Source of the DNA: an uncultured Subdoligranulum sp.
GTDB taxonomy: Bacteria > Bacillota_A > Clostridia > Oscillospirales > Ruminococcaceae
Direction: 5' to 3'
DNA: 26,029 nucleotides
NCBI RefSeq assembly: GCF_937890665.1
Contig: NZ_CALADU010000077.1
Location: 1 to 26,029, forward strand
Positions 14,910 to 23,153 of this stretch are shown piece after piece (position 1 is the first letter of the stretch; each line of letters opens with the position of its first letter). The position numbers and the translations under genes are program-made. The notes under the pieces are model-generated. The model was not told the DNA's origin. It saw only the letters and a program-made list of their open reading frames with translations, and ran no database searches.

Positions 14910-16444
14910 GCTTTCGCCTCCCCCTGTTTTTTCGCGCCAGCCATATAGAGGCCCAGCTCTTCAACCGTTGTTTTGTGCGGGTCAAACTCGCCGACGATTT
15001 CGCCTTCATACAGCACCAGAATCCGGTCAGACAAGTTCATGACCTCGTCCAATTCCAAGCTGACGAGCAAGACTGCCTTGCCTTTGTCCCGCTCTGCCAC
15101 AATTTGTTTATGGATATATTCAATAGCGCCCACGTCCAAACCACGGGTCGGCTGAACTGCCACCAACAGATCCGGATCCTTGTCTACCTCGCGAGCAATG
15201 ATTGCTTTTTGCTGGTTGCCGCCCGACATGCTGCGGGCAATCGTCATGCTGCCCTGTCCACTGCGAACGTCATATTGTTCGATCAATCGATCGGAATAAG
15301 CAAAGACTTCGTTCTTTTTAATGAAGCCATGATTTTGGAACTGCGGCTGCCAGTAGCGCTGCAACACCATGTTGTCTGCCAAGGTGTAATCCAGCACCAA
15401 TCCATGTTTGTGACGGTCCTCGGGAATATGGCTCATACCATCCTTGGAACGGGCACGAATGGTAGCATTGGTAATGTCTTTGCCATTTAAGCGAATTGTA
15501 CCGGAAGTCACCTTTTCCAGGCCGGTCAAGCCGTAGATCAGTTCACTCTGACCATTGCCTTCGATGCCGGCCACGCAGACAATCTCGCCAGCGCGTACCT
15601 GAAAGGATACGCCTTTTACGGCGTTATTCTTATGCACTTTGCTGGGCACCACCAAGTTGTCCACTTCCAAGATGGTTCGGCCCGGTTCACAGGGGGATTT
15701 TTCTACCGCAAATTCCACATCGCGGCCAACCATCATACGGGAAAGTTCTTCTTTGGTGGTCTTGGCAATTTCAACCGTACCGATGCCTTTGCCTTTCTGC
15801 AAAACCGTGCAGCGATCGGCTACCGCCATAATCTCATTGAGCTTATGGGTAATGAAAAGGATGCTCTTTCCTTCTTCTTTAAACCCACGCATAATCGCCA
15901 TAAGCTCATCAATTTCCTGCGGCGTCAAAACAGCCGTGGGTTCATCAAAAATCAGGATGTCATTGTCACGATAGAGCATCTTCAAGATCTCTACGCGCTG
16001 CTGCATGCCTACCGAAATGTCACTGACCAGTGCATCCGGATCCACCCGCAGGCCGTACTTTTCACTCAACGCCATGACCTTTTTACGCGCAGCGTCTTTC
16101 CGCAAAAAGCCATGCCGGGTATCTTCCACACCCAGAATGATGTTATCAAGTACCGTAAAGCATTCCACCAGTTTGAAGTGCTGGTGAACCATGCCGATTC
16201 CCAACGCGTTGGCATCATTGGGATTGTTGATCTTGACTTCTTTCCCGTCCTTTTTGATCGTACCTTTTTCCGGCTGATACAGCCCAAACAGCACGCTCAT
16301 CAACGTGGACTTGCCGGCACCGTTCTCGCCCAGAAGAGCGTGAATCTCCCCTTTGCGAAGTTGCAAGGTAACATCGTCATTGGCCTTGATGCCGGGAAAT
16401 TCCTTGGTGATGTGCAGCATTTCAATCACATATTGATCTGCCAA
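14906..16444 (-). CDS. Nucleoside ABC transporter ATP-binding protein (NupO/YufO-like)
   Basis: A 512-aa ATPase with two fused nucleotide-binding domains. In the first, Walker A is GENGAGKST (39-47) and Walker B DILIFDEPTAVLTPQE. In the second, the P-loop is degenerate (GIEGNGQSELI), but the signature MSGGNQQKAIIAREV and the Walker B region are kept. This asymmetry is normal for RbsA/MglA/YufO-type ATPases. I chose the TTG start at 16444 (MADQYVIEML...) because GGAAAGGGG lies upstream and the length then matches the family (about 510). The frame is open to 16588, but that extension crosses the promoter and the upstream terminator. An internal ATG at 16420 lacks a ribosome site. Confidence 0.9.
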   Translation of the reverse strand: MADQYVIEMLHITKEFPGIKANDDVTLQLRKGEIHALLGENGAGKSTLMSVLFGLYQPEKGTIKKDGKEVKINNPNDANALGIGMVHQHFKLVECFTVLDNIILGVEDTRHGFLRKDAARKKVMALSEKYGLRVDPDALVSDISVGMQQRVEILKMLYRDNDILIFDEPTAVLTPQEIDELMAIMRGFKEEGKSILFITHKLNEIMAVADRCTVLQKGKGIGTVEIAKTTKEELSRMMVGRDVEFAVEKSPCEPGRTILEVDNLVVPSKVHKNNAVKGVSFQVRAGEIVCVAGIEGNGQSELIYGLTGLEKVTSGTIRLNGKDITNATIRARSKDGMSHIPEDRHKHGLVLDYTLADNMVLQRYWQPQFQNHGFIKKNEVFAYSDRLIEQYDVRSGQGSMTIARSMSGGNQQKAIIAREVDKDPDLLVAVQPTRGLDVGAIEYIHKQIVAERDKGKAVLLVSLELDEVMNLSDRILVLYEGEIVGEFDPHKTTVEELGLYMAGAKKQGEAKA

Positions 16445-16487
16445 ACCGTTGCACGCCCCTTTCCAAAAACATAGTTTCTTACTTTGT

Positions 16488-16516
16488 ATTATATAGAAAA
16501 ATTCACAAATACACAA
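16488..16516 (-). promoter_or_regulatory. Predicted promoter of the importer ATPase-permease operon
   Basis: On the minus strand TTGTGT (16516-16511) is followed after 17 bases by a perfect TATAAT (16493-16488), in an AT-rich stretch just downstream of the lipoprotein gene's terminator. The membrane part of the importer can thus be transcribed apart from its binding protein. Confidence 0.6.
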
Positions 16517-16564
16517 GAGAATTTGAACAAAAAGTGCAAATTTCTGCTCGGTTTGCATACAGCA

Positions 16565-16598
16565 AAAATACCCCGTGCCTTGGGGCACGGGGTATTTT
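16565..16598 (-). terminator. Terminator after the BMP lipoprotein gene
   Basis: AAAATACCCCGTGCC pairs perfectly over 15 bp with GGCACGGGGTATTTT around a four-base loop, and the minus-strand stem ends in TATTTTTG. It lies 15 bases beyond the lipoprotein stop. Read-through at this site would join the lipoprotein to the importer operon, which is a usual way to make more binding protein than transporter. Confidence 0.9.
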
Positions 16599-16613
16599 GA
16601 TAAACAGGTTTTA

Positions 16614-17753
16614 TTAGCCCTGATAATCCACGTTCACGTTGGTGACAGCCGGCGTAACCGCAGTATCGAAGCTATCGTCCACGACCAGCGTGCCGTCAAC
16701 GATCTGCTGATACAGGGTGTCATACTGCTCCTGCGTAAAGTTGGTGAACTTGCTGGTTTCCATCGGCAGGCCGACGCAATCCTCAGCAGCGCCCAAAACG
16801 GTCTGCTTACCAGCGTATGCCTCGCTGAACTTCCAGTCATTGTTCATGGCATCGGTCAGAGCCACGTTGACGGAGTTGGCCAGCGCCTTCATAGCAGAGG
16901 TAATGACGGTGTCGAACTGACCGGACTGGTCAACGTCCACGCCGATCATCTTGCCGCCGTTGGCCTGCGCCGCAGCATCACAGCTCTGGCAGACAGGGCC
17001 GCCACAAGCAAAGACAACCTCGGTACCCTCAGAGTACCAGCCGTCCATCTTGTTCTTGACCTCGTCGGTCGCAGCAAAGCCACCGGAGTACCAGTACTTG
17101 ATGTTGACGTCGGTCACGCCCAGCTCCTTGGCAGCAGCGTCAGCGCCCTGTACAAAGCCGTAGCCGTAACGGATAACAGCGGGAACCGCCATACCACCCA
17201 AGAAGCCCAGCTCCTTGTAGCCGTCATACACAGCGGCGTAGCCAGCCAGATAACCGGCCTGCTCTTCTTTGTAGGTGATCAGAGCGGTGTTGGCAGCGGG
17301 TTCAACGCTGCCGTCAGCGCTCAGGTCCGTGGTAGCAACGTCCAGAGCCAAGAACTGAACATCGGGATACTTAGCCTGTGCTTCCGCAACAGAGGTGCCG
17401 AACAGGTAACCGGCAACAACGATAGCCTTCGCGCCGTCGTTGACAGCATTATCCATCTGCTCCAAACGAGCCGCATCGGAGTCCTCCGTGGGACGATAGT
17501 AGTTCGCGTTCAGGTTGTTGGCGGTGCAGAAATCCTGCACACCCTGCCAAGTATACTGGTTGAAAGACTGGTCATCAATGTTGCCAACGTCCGTTACAAA
17601 CGCAACGTCCGTCTTGGCGCCGCTGCTGGTCTCCGCCGTAGCTTCGGTGCTGGTGGATTCAGCCGTAGCCGCAGAAGATGCGTCAGAACCGCCGCAGGCA
17701 GCCAGAGAGAGCGCCATGCAACCGGCCATAACCAATGCAAGGAACTTTTTCAT
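16614..17753 (-). CDS. BMP-family nucleoside-binding lipoprotein (substrate-binding subunit)
   Basis: A 379-aa surface lipoprotein. The signal peptide MKKFLALVMAGCMALSLAAC has lipid-attachment Cys20, followed by a Ser/Thr/Ala-rich flexible tether (21-47). The Bmp/PnrA domain begins VAFVTDVGNIDDQSFNQYTWQGV (50-72), with the DxSFN-type motif that contacts the nucleoside. Further family blocks are EEQAGYLAGYAA, GFLGGMAVPAVIRYGYGFVQGA, VVFACGG and GVDVDQSG. It would deliver nucleosides to the ATPase/permease complex encoded downstream. It has its own promoter and a strong terminator. RBS AAGGAG precedes ATG 17753. Confidence 0.94.
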   Translation of the reverse strand: MKKFLALVMAGCMALSLAACGGSDASSAATAESTSTEATAETSSGAKTDVAFVTDVGNIDDQSFNQYTWQGVQDFCTANNLNANYYRPTEDSDAARLEQMDNAVNDGAKAIVVAGYLFGTSVAEAQAKYPDVQFLALDVATTDLSADGSVEPAANTALITYKEEQAGYLAGYAAVYDGYKELGFLGGMAVPAVIRYGYGFVQGADAAAKELGVTDVNIKYWYSGGFAATDEVKNKMDGWYSEGTEVVFACGGPVCQSCDAAAQANGGKMIGVDVDQSGQFDTVITSAMKALANSVNVALTDAMNNDWKFSEAYAGKQTVLGAAEDCVGLPMETSKFTNFTQEQYDTLYQQIVDGTLVVDDSFDTAVTPAVTNVNVDYQG

Positions 17754-17812
17754 GGTTTTGATCTCCTTATTTCTAAACTTTGGACGGAGCGTATCCCCGT
17801 CACACTGGTTTC

Positions 17813-17849
17813 AGTATAGCGGATTTTTCCATCTTTTGCAATGGAAAAA
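17813..17849 (-). promoter_or_regulatory. Promoter of the BMP lipoprotein gene with inverted repeat
   Basis: On the minus strand TTGCAA (17841-17836), 17 bases, TATACT (17818-17813). Overlapping the -35 box is a perfect inverted repeat, TTTTTCCAT (17824-17832) and ATGGAAAAA (17841-17849), with an 8-base spacer, which looks like an operator. A short GACGG/CCGTC hairpin sits in the leader at 17783-17801. No purine riboswitch consensus is visible. Confidence 0.6.
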
Positions 17850-17891
17850 CCTTTTCAATTCCATTACAAATATTTAACAAAATGTCAAAAG

Positions 17892-19049
17892 TCAGTTTTG
17901 GATTTCCAGTGTAACGGAAGGTGTATCGGGCAGCGTGTCCAAATCAGAGTAAGTTTCCACCTTCAATTCACTGTTGCGCAACTGTTCATATAGCTGCTCG
18001 TAATCACGCTGGGTAAAGCGCTCCATCCGCCACGTAGAACCCGCCAACGCTACGCTTCCGTCCGTATATCCCAGCTTCTCTGTCTGTCCGGCATCCTGTT
18101 GTCCCCAAGTTGCATTGCCTGAGAAAAACTTATACAGCTGCCGTTGTACGGTTGCATTGTAGCATTTGACAGCACTGCTTATAATCCGTTCACTGAGTGC
18201 GTTCTGATCCCAGTCGGTGCCAAATGCTTTCGCATCCGTCTGGCTGATCGCTTCGACGGCACTTTGCATTAGCTGCCCGCCATTGACCATGATCAATTCC
18301 GTACCGCCATTATACCATTCCAACATGCGGTTGGTAATGACACTGGCATCTCCGATGTCTCCGGTAAACCAGACGCGCAGGTTGACCTGTTCGCCCTGCT
18401 GTTCGGCTGCCGCTTCTGCACCCTGCAGGAAACCTGTGCAATACCGCACAACATCGGGCAATTCATCTACACCCATAAAGCCCAACTGGGTATACCCTTC
18501 CGACACCGAGGCATACCCAGCCAAATACCCGGCTTGTTCTTCTTGGAACAACACGCAGTGCACCGAAGTTTCGGTAGTATAAGCGGTATAATCCTCGTTA
18601 TGCGGCTCATCATCAAACAGCAAATATTGTACACCGGGATAGTTGGTCTGCATGGGGAACAAGGCGCGTGCCATCTCTTCTCCTCGGCAAACCACCAAAG
18701 CCGCCCCACTCTGGGCCGCTTGTTGCAGCGCTTCCTCGGCGGTGGTGGCAACTTCCCCTTCACCGTACACGTAGGACTGTGCCGTATATCCGAAAGTGGA
18801 AGCAAAGGTCTGGATACCTTTCCACAACAACGCTTCCGGTCCGGATTCCAAGCCGCTGCTCTCTGCGGCCAACGCAATGACCGCGCCGCCGGGCAAGGGG
18901 GTTGCGTCCTCCGGCGCTTGGTACACATAGGATGCATCATCCAACGGCACCGTAAAATCAGTAGACGCCTGACCTTGTTCTTCCGAAGTGCAGGCTGCCA
19001 AACTGACCAACAGCAGCAGCAAAAGCAACAGTGCAATAAACTTTTTCAT
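17892..19049 (-). CDS. Divergent BMP-family lipoprotein (paralogue)
   Basis: A 385-aa lipoprotein: leucine-rich signal peptide MKKFIALLLLLLLLVSLAAC, lipid Cys20. It aligns end to end with the neighbouring BMP protein, sharing EEQAGYLAGYA, QLGFMGV/ELGFLGG, VxRYxxGFxQGAxAAA, NGG/CGG, DxDQ and FTQxxYxxLYxQ. The first ligand motif is lost: the paralogue has ALAAESSGLESGPEALLWKGI where the other has VTDVGNIDDQSFNQYTWQGV. It may bind a different ligand, or may have become a regulator or modulator. ATG 19049 has AAGGAG 12 bases upstream, overlapping the cdd stop. It is the third gene of the deoD-cdd operon. Confidence 0.85.
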   Translation of the reverse strand: MKKFIALLLLLLLLVSLAACTSEEQGQASTDFTVPLDDASYVYQAPEDATPLPGGAVIALAAESSGLESGPEALLWKGIQTFASTFGYTAQSYVYGEGEVATTAEEALQQAAQSGAALVVCRGEEMARALFPMQTNYPGVQYLLFDDEPHNEDYTAYTTETSVHCVLFQEEQAGYLAGYASVSEGYTQLGFMGVDELPDVVRYCTGFLQGAEAAAEQQGEQVNLRVWFTGDIGDASVITNRMLEWYNGGTELIMVNGGQLMQSAVEAISQTDAKAFGTDWDQNALSERIISSAVKCYNATVQRQLYKFFSGNATWGQQDAGQTEKLGYTDGSVALAGSTWRMERFTQRDYEQLYEQLRNSELKVETYSDLDTLPDTPSVTLEIQN

Positions 19050-19065
19050 GAACAACGGGAACTCC

Positions 19066-19509
19066 TTACATTGGGGATTGAGTTTCTTCAGCCTCCAGAT
19101 TGGCCGGGCCAAAACCGTAGGGCAACAATTCGCCCAGTGTGGTCACAATATAGTCCTCCTCGGTTTTGGCCATGATCACGGTCAGTTCGGGGCCGCCAAA
19201 CTCATACAGCGCCTGTCGGCACACGCCGCAAGGTCCCGTCACCAAGGTGTTGACCGTGCCCTGCATGCTGCCTACGATGGCAATGGCAGAAAACTGCCGT
19301 TCTCCTTCGCTAACAGCCTTGAAAAGCGCGGTACGCTCGGCACAGTTGGTGGGCGTATAGCCTGCATTTTCAATATTGCAGCCGGTATAGACTGTACCGC
19401 TTTTTGCCAGAAGTGCCGCCCCCACCTGAAAATGTGAATAAGGCGTATAAGCAAAACGGCGCGCAGAAAATGCCGCCCGAATCAACGACTGGATCTGTTC
19501 TTTTTCCAT
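19066..19509 (-). CDS. cdd: Cytidine deaminase
   Basis: A 147-aa tetrameric-type zinc enzyme converting cytidine and deoxycytidine to uridine and deoxyuridine. It has YSHFQVGAAL (24-33) and NIENAGYTPTNCAERTA (45-61), with zinc ligand Cys56 and proton shuttle Glu58. PCGVCRQAL (93-101) supplies zinc ligands Cys94 and Cys97. Residues after about 132 form a short C-terminal tail typical of the family's length range. The start lies three bases after the deoD stop, with GGAGAAAT upstream. Its product uridine is the substrate for the pyrimidine-nucleoside phosphorylase at the far end of the region. Confidence 0.96.
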   Translation of the reverse strand: MEKEQIQSLIRAAFSARRFAYTPYSHFQVGAALLAKSGTVYTGCNIENAGYTPTNCAERTALFKAVSEGERQFSAIAIVGSMQGTVNTLVTGPCGVCRQALYEFGGPELTVIMAKTEEDYIVTTLGELLPYGFGPANLEAEETQSPM

Positions 19510-19512
19510 GGT

Positions 19513-20244
19513 TTATTTCTCCAGATAAGCCTCGGCTCCCAGTGCCACTTTCATCATGGCTGTAAAGCTGGTCTGGCGCTGTTCCGCCGTGGTGATTTCC
19601 GGCGAAACAAAACTGTCCGAAATGGTTAACAGGCAGGCAGCCCGTTTTCCCAGCACTTTGGCGTTGTGGAACAGCGCAAAACTTTCCATCTCCACAGCAA
19701 GGCAGCCCTTCTCGTCTCGCAGACGTTCCCAGTAAGTGGGCTTTTCGTCGTTCGGTTCACGGTAGAACACGTCCGAAGAATGGATGTTGCCTTCAATCAG
19801 CGGGATGTTCTGGGCTGCCGCGCTGGCTTTCAGCGCCGCATTCAGCTCTTCGCTGGGTTTCTGAATTTCATCGGTATCCCCACTTTGGGTTGCCGCATAG
19901 TTGCTCTCGGAATAGGCACCGTCCGCCAGCACCACATCGAACAGCTTGGCTTTTTCGGTATAAGAGCCCGCCGAACCGATACGGATGATGTTCTCTACTC
20001 CGTACTGGCTATACAGCTCGTAGGAATAGATACCAATGGACGGCATGCCCATGCCACTGCCCATCACGCTGATGGGGCGGCCCTGATATGTACCGGTGTA
20101 GCCCAGCATACCACGCACATCCGTGACAAGGCGTGGATTTTCTAAAAACGTTTCCGCAATAAATTTTGCACGAAGCGGATCTCCGGGCATCAATACAGTC
20201 TTGGCGAAATCGCCTTTTTCGGCGCGGTTATGAGGGGTAGACAT
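19513..20244 (-). CDS. deoD: Purine-nucleoside phosphorylase, DeoD type
   Basis: A 243-aa hexameric-type enzyme that cleaves purine (deoxy)nucleosides with phosphate. Motifs run His5 (MSTPHN), GDPLRAKFIA (21-30, Arg25), Arg44, RIGSAGSY (88-95, Arg88 and Ser91 for phosphate), VEMESFALF (184-192, base and ribose contacts) and the catalytic Asp210 in TISDSF. I took ATG 20244, nine bases from AGGAG. The ATG at 20250 is only three bases from it and would add two residues. It is first in an operon with cdd and the divergent lipoprotein. Confidence 0.95.
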   Translation of the reverse strand: MSTPHNRAEKGDFAKTVLMPGDPLRAKFIAETFLENPRLVTDVRGMLGYTGTYQGRPISVMGSGMGMPSIGIYSYELYSQYGVENIIRIGSAGSYTEKAKLFDVVLADGAYSESNYAATQSGDTDEIQKPSEELNAALKASAAAQNIPLIEGNIHSSDVFYREPNDEKPTYWERLRDEKGCLAVEMESFALFHNAKVLGKRAACLLTISDSFVSPEITTAEQRQTSFTAMMKVALGAEAYLEK

Positions 20245-20281
20245 AGTCATGCACTCCTTTATCTTTGAGATTGTTCCTTAT

Positions 20282-20314
20282 AGTATACCACATTTTCCCC
20301 ATTTGTGGTAAAAT
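20282..20314. promoter_or_regulatory. Overlapping divergent promoters of deoD and the radical SAM gene, with inverted repeat
   Basis: TACCACA (20286-20292) and TGTGGTA (20304-20310) are perfect inverted arms 11 bases apart. On the minus strand TATACT (20287-20282) is a -10 box for deoD, with TTACCA 18 bases upstream. On the plus strand TAAAAT (20309-20314) is a -10 box for the radical SAM gene. Each start region overlaps the other's -35 region, so the two promoters should compete, and a dimeric regulator on the repeat could affect both. Confidence 0.45.
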
Positions 20315-20347
20315 GAAACGGAAAAATTTGTGAAAGCGAGAAAAGCT

Positions 20348-21262
20348 ATGCAGTTACCAAACCATTGCCGTCTGTGTCCTCGCGCTTGCGGTGCCGACCG
20401 TGCCGCGGGAAAGCCCGGCTTTTGCGGTGCCGACGACCGGCTTATGGTAGCCCGTGCAGCACTGCACCATTGGGAAGAACCCTGCTTGAGCGGTGACCCA
20501 CAGGATGTACGCGGCAGCGGCACGGTATTTTTTAGCGGCTGCCCTCTTCGTTGCTGTTATTGCCAGAATTTTCCCATCAGTCAGGAAGGTGTGGGGAAAG
20601 CCATCTCTGCAGAGCGGCTGGCCGAGATTTTTCTGCGCTTACAGCACGATGGTGCTCGCAACCTGAATCTTGTTACCGCCACCCAGTATTTGCCGTGGGT
20701 GATCTGCGCCTTAGACTTCGCCAAACAGCACGGCTTGACCTTACCGGTGGTCTACAATACCGGCGGTTACGAAACAGTGGAAACTGTACGTGCTTTAGCC
20801 CCTTATGTAGATGTTTGGCTTACCGATTTTAAATACGCTTCCCCCGATTTGGCTGCGCGGTTTTCCGCAGCGCCGGACTACCCGATGGTTGCAGAACAAG
20901 CCCTGCGACAGATGCTGACGCAAACCGGAGTACCGCTTTATGACAGGGAAGGGTTCCTATACCGAGGCGTAATTGTCCGTCATCTCGCACTGCCCGGCTG
21001 TGTAGCCGACAGCAAACAGGTGCTCCAAATACTGGCGCGGCTGCAACTGGAAATCGGCATTTCCTTCGTCCCCAGCCTGATGAGCCAGTTTACGCCTTTT
21101 TATAAAGCTGCCGAACATGGGTTAGGAAGGCGGATCACTACCTACGAATACCGACAGGTGATTGAAGAAGCGATTCGGTTGGGGCTAACCCATGGGTACA
21201 TGCAGGAAAAGAGCAGCGCCCGAGAAGAATATACACCACCCTTTGATTTGGAGGGGGTCTAA
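20348..21262 (+). CDS. Radical SAM protein, PflX/COG1313 type (pyruvate formate-lyase-activase homologue)
   Basis: A 304-aa radical SAM enzyme. The [4Fe-4S]-SAM motif C-x3-C-x2-C is Cys65, Cys69, Cys72 in FFSGCPLRCCYCQNFPIS. An N-terminal cysteine set, Cys7-x2-Cys10-x3-Cys14 and Cys26 (CRLCPRAC...GFCG), and ALHHWEEPCLSG (38-49) are marks of the PflX group. The substrate of that group is unknown; no pyruvate formate-lyase is nearby. The start was set at ATG 20348, which begins just before the first cysteine pair; a GTG at 20330 would add six residues. The stop overlaps the next gene's ATG by one base (TAATG). Confidence 0.9.
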   Translation: MQLPNHCRLCPRACGADRAAGKPGFCGADDRLMVARAALHHWEEPCLSGDPQDVRGSGTVFFSGCPLRCCYCQNFPISQEGVGKAISAERLAEIFLRLQHDGARNLNLVTATQYLPWVICALDFAKQHGLTLPVVYNTGGYETVETVRALAPYVDVWLTDFKYASPDLAARFSAAPDYPMVAEQALRQMLTQTGVPLYDREGFLYRGVIVRHLALPGCVADSKQVLQILARLQLEIGISFVPSLMSQFTPFYKAAEHGLGRRITTYEYRQVIEEAIRLGLTHGYMQEKSSAREEYTPPFDLEGV

Positions 21263-23142
21263 TGCTGTTAAGTCTGCTGTATCTATTGCTTTTTCTTGCG
21301 GCAGGGTTCCTTTTGGCACGCCGTGCCATGCCGGATGCCGGTATTTCTTTGCTAGTCCCACTAGGTTGTGGTTATGGGATTTCGCTGTTGGCCGTTTTGC
21401 CTGCTATTTTTGCGCTCTTTTTAGGCTTTACTGAAATCGCCGCCGTTTTGGCCGTTGTCTGCGTTTTGGCACTGCTGTGGTGGCTGCTGTATCACGACAA
21501 CCATCTTACAAGTCGGTTCCACGACCCCGATCATGGCGTCATGTGGCTTTGTTTGCTTCCTTTGTTGTTGGTGACAATCTACTTACTGCACACCCATATT
21601 CTTCATGAAGTGAACGGAGCACTGCATACCGGCCAAAGCTGTTACGGCGACCTCCCCATGCATTTGGGCTTTATTGAATACATCGCCCAGAGCGGAGAGT
21701 TTCCGCCCACCTATCCCCTACTCGGCGGAGAACACCGCTTCGGCTACCCTTTTCTATGTGAAACAGTTTCTAGTGTATTTCGGGTTTTAGGGGCCGATCT
21801 GCGAACCGCCTATCTGCTTCCCGTTCTGCCGGCTGTACTTTCCGTGTTCGGAATGTTCTGGCAGTTAGCCCGCCGGGTACTGCAAACCGCCGGCAAGGCC
21901 TGCCTCGCCTTTTATCTGTTCTTTTTGGGCAGTGGTTTTGGATTCGTTTATTTTCTAGGCAGTCCTTCTGACTTTTTGAGCATCTTCACCGGCTTTTATA
22001 CCACGCCTACCAACTATACCGTCCAAAATATTGTATGGGTCAACCCCATTGTAGACCTAATGATTCCCCAGCGAGCCACCCTTTTTGGATGGAGTATTCT
22101 ACTGCCGGCCCTTTACTTGTTGTGGCGTTTCTGCTACGAGGAACAGCGCCGTTTGGCGCTATGGATGGCACTGCTTGTCTTGCCTCTGCCATTGCTGCAC
22201 ACGCACAGTGCGCTCGCCTTGGTGCTGCTTTGTTTGGTGGGCGGTATATACACTCTATTGCATCATCCCCGCACCCGTACCGTTTTGCTGCCATGGGGCC
22301 TTTTGGCACTGGTATGCGGCCTCGTTTGGCTGGCACAAATGCTGCCTACGGTTCTGGCGCAAAGCGTAGACGGCCAAAACATGCTGCGTCTGCATTTTAA
22401 CTGGATCAACGGGCAGGATGATGGAACCCTGAAAGATAACTATTTCTGGTTTTACATCAAAAATATCGGTCTTGTCTATCTGCTCCTGATTCCGGCTTGG
22501 TTCCACGCCTCCTCGAAACAGCGCTGGCTGTACGGCGGTGGACTTCTAATTTGGGCACTGGCGGAAATTGTAGTTTTTCAGCCCAATACCTACGACAACA
22601 ACAAGCTTCTCTATGTGTGGCATATGTTAGGTTGCTTGTTGGTAGCCCAACTGTTGGCAGATGTTGCCGCACGCCTGCCGCATCTGTCTTTGCGAATCGT
22701 ATTTTTGAGTTTCGCCTGCTTTGTAAGCATGTTCGGCAGCGTTTTGACGGTAGGGCGTGAATTGGTGAGTGATTACCAACATTGGAGCGCCGACGAAGTT
22801 GCCTTAGCCCAATACATTTCGGATCATGCCGAGCCAGACGCCCTATTCCTGACCAGTGACCGTCATACCATGCCGGTTTTTGCCTTAGCCGGTCGCCGTA
22901 TCCTTTGCGGTTCGGGCAGCTATGTATATTACCACGGTATGGACTATGCCGAAGAAGCCGCCGCCATGCGTCTTTTATACGAAGCTCCCGACGAATCCAT
23001 CTTAACCCAATGGGGCATCGACTATGTTTTGTTCGACGCTTCTGTGAGCGCCGAATTTTCGGCCAGAGAAGATTGGTACGCCGCACGATATCCGGTATGG
23101 TACCAAAACGAAAGTTGCCGTATCTATCAGATCACTCCATAG
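21262..23142 (+). CDS. Polytopic membrane protein, GT-C glycosyltransferase-like
   Basis: A 626-aa integral membrane protein with about 11-13 hydrophobic helices and a soluble C-terminal part (about residues 510-626). The first large loop holds GDLPMHLGFIEYIAQSGEFPPTYPLLGGEHRFGYPF (129-163). This has the acidic-His pattern (Asp130, His134) found in the first loop of GT-C lipid-linked glycosyltransferases. The tail (LFLTSDRHTMPVFALAGRRILCGSGSYVYYHG) resembles the soluble ends of such proteins. The exact family is not recognised and activity is inferred. ATG 21262 overlaps the radical SAM stop, with GGAGGGGG upstream, so the two are coupled. The gene ends at a GC-rich hairpin. Confidence 0.75.
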   Translation: MLLSLLYLLLFLAAGFLLARRAMPDAGISLLVPLGCGYGISLLAVLPAIFALFLGFTEIAAVLAVVCVLALLWWLLYHDNHLTSRFHDPDHGVMWLCLLPLLLVTIYLLHTHILHEVNGALHTGQSCYGDLPMHLGFIEYIAQSGEFPPTYPLLGGEHRFGYPFLCETVSSVFRVLGADLRTAYLLPVLPAVLSVFGMFWQLARRVLQTAGKACLAFYLFFLGSGFGFVYFLGSPSDFLSIFTGFYTTPTNYTVQNIVWVNPIVDLMIPQRATLFGWSILLPALYLLWRFCYEEQRRLALWMALLVLPLPLLHTHSALALVLLCLVGGIYTLLHHPRTRTVLLPWGLLALVCGLVWLAQMLPTVLAQSVDGQNMLRLHFNWINGQDDGTLKDNYFWFYIKNIGLVYLLLIPAWFHASSKQRWLYGGGLLIWALAEIVVFQPNTYDNNKLLYVWHMLGCLLVAQLLADVAARLPHLSLRIVFLSFACFVSMFGSVLTVGRELVSDYQHWSADEVALAQYISDHAEPDALFLTSDRHTMPVFALAGRRILCGSGSYVYYHGMDYAEEAAAMRLLYEAPDESILTQWGIDYVLFDASVSAEFSAREDWYAARYPVWYQNESCRIYQITP

Positions 23143-23153
23143 CACCATCCCCC

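Noticed and set aside
16445..16588. A 48-residue N-terminal extension of the importer ATPase with a hydrophobic stretch
   Set aside because: The segment overlaps a strong promoter and the preceding terminator; the family begins at the residue reached by the TTG start.
16575..17819. A 414-codon open frame on the plus strand opposite the BMP lipoprotein gene
   Set aside because: Antisense shadow of a clear lipoprotein gene; it also runs through that gene's terminator and promoter.
17754..17891. Possible purine-type riboswitch before the nucleoside-binding lipoprotein
   Set aside because: I looked for the three-stem purine aptamer core and its conserved loop bases; only a small 5-bp hairpin and the promoter repeat are there.
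17860..17891. A terminator after the divergent BMP lipoprotein gene
   Set aside because: Only a weak CAAAA/TTTTG pairing without a stable GC stem is visible, so read-through into the next lipoprotein gene cannot be excluded.
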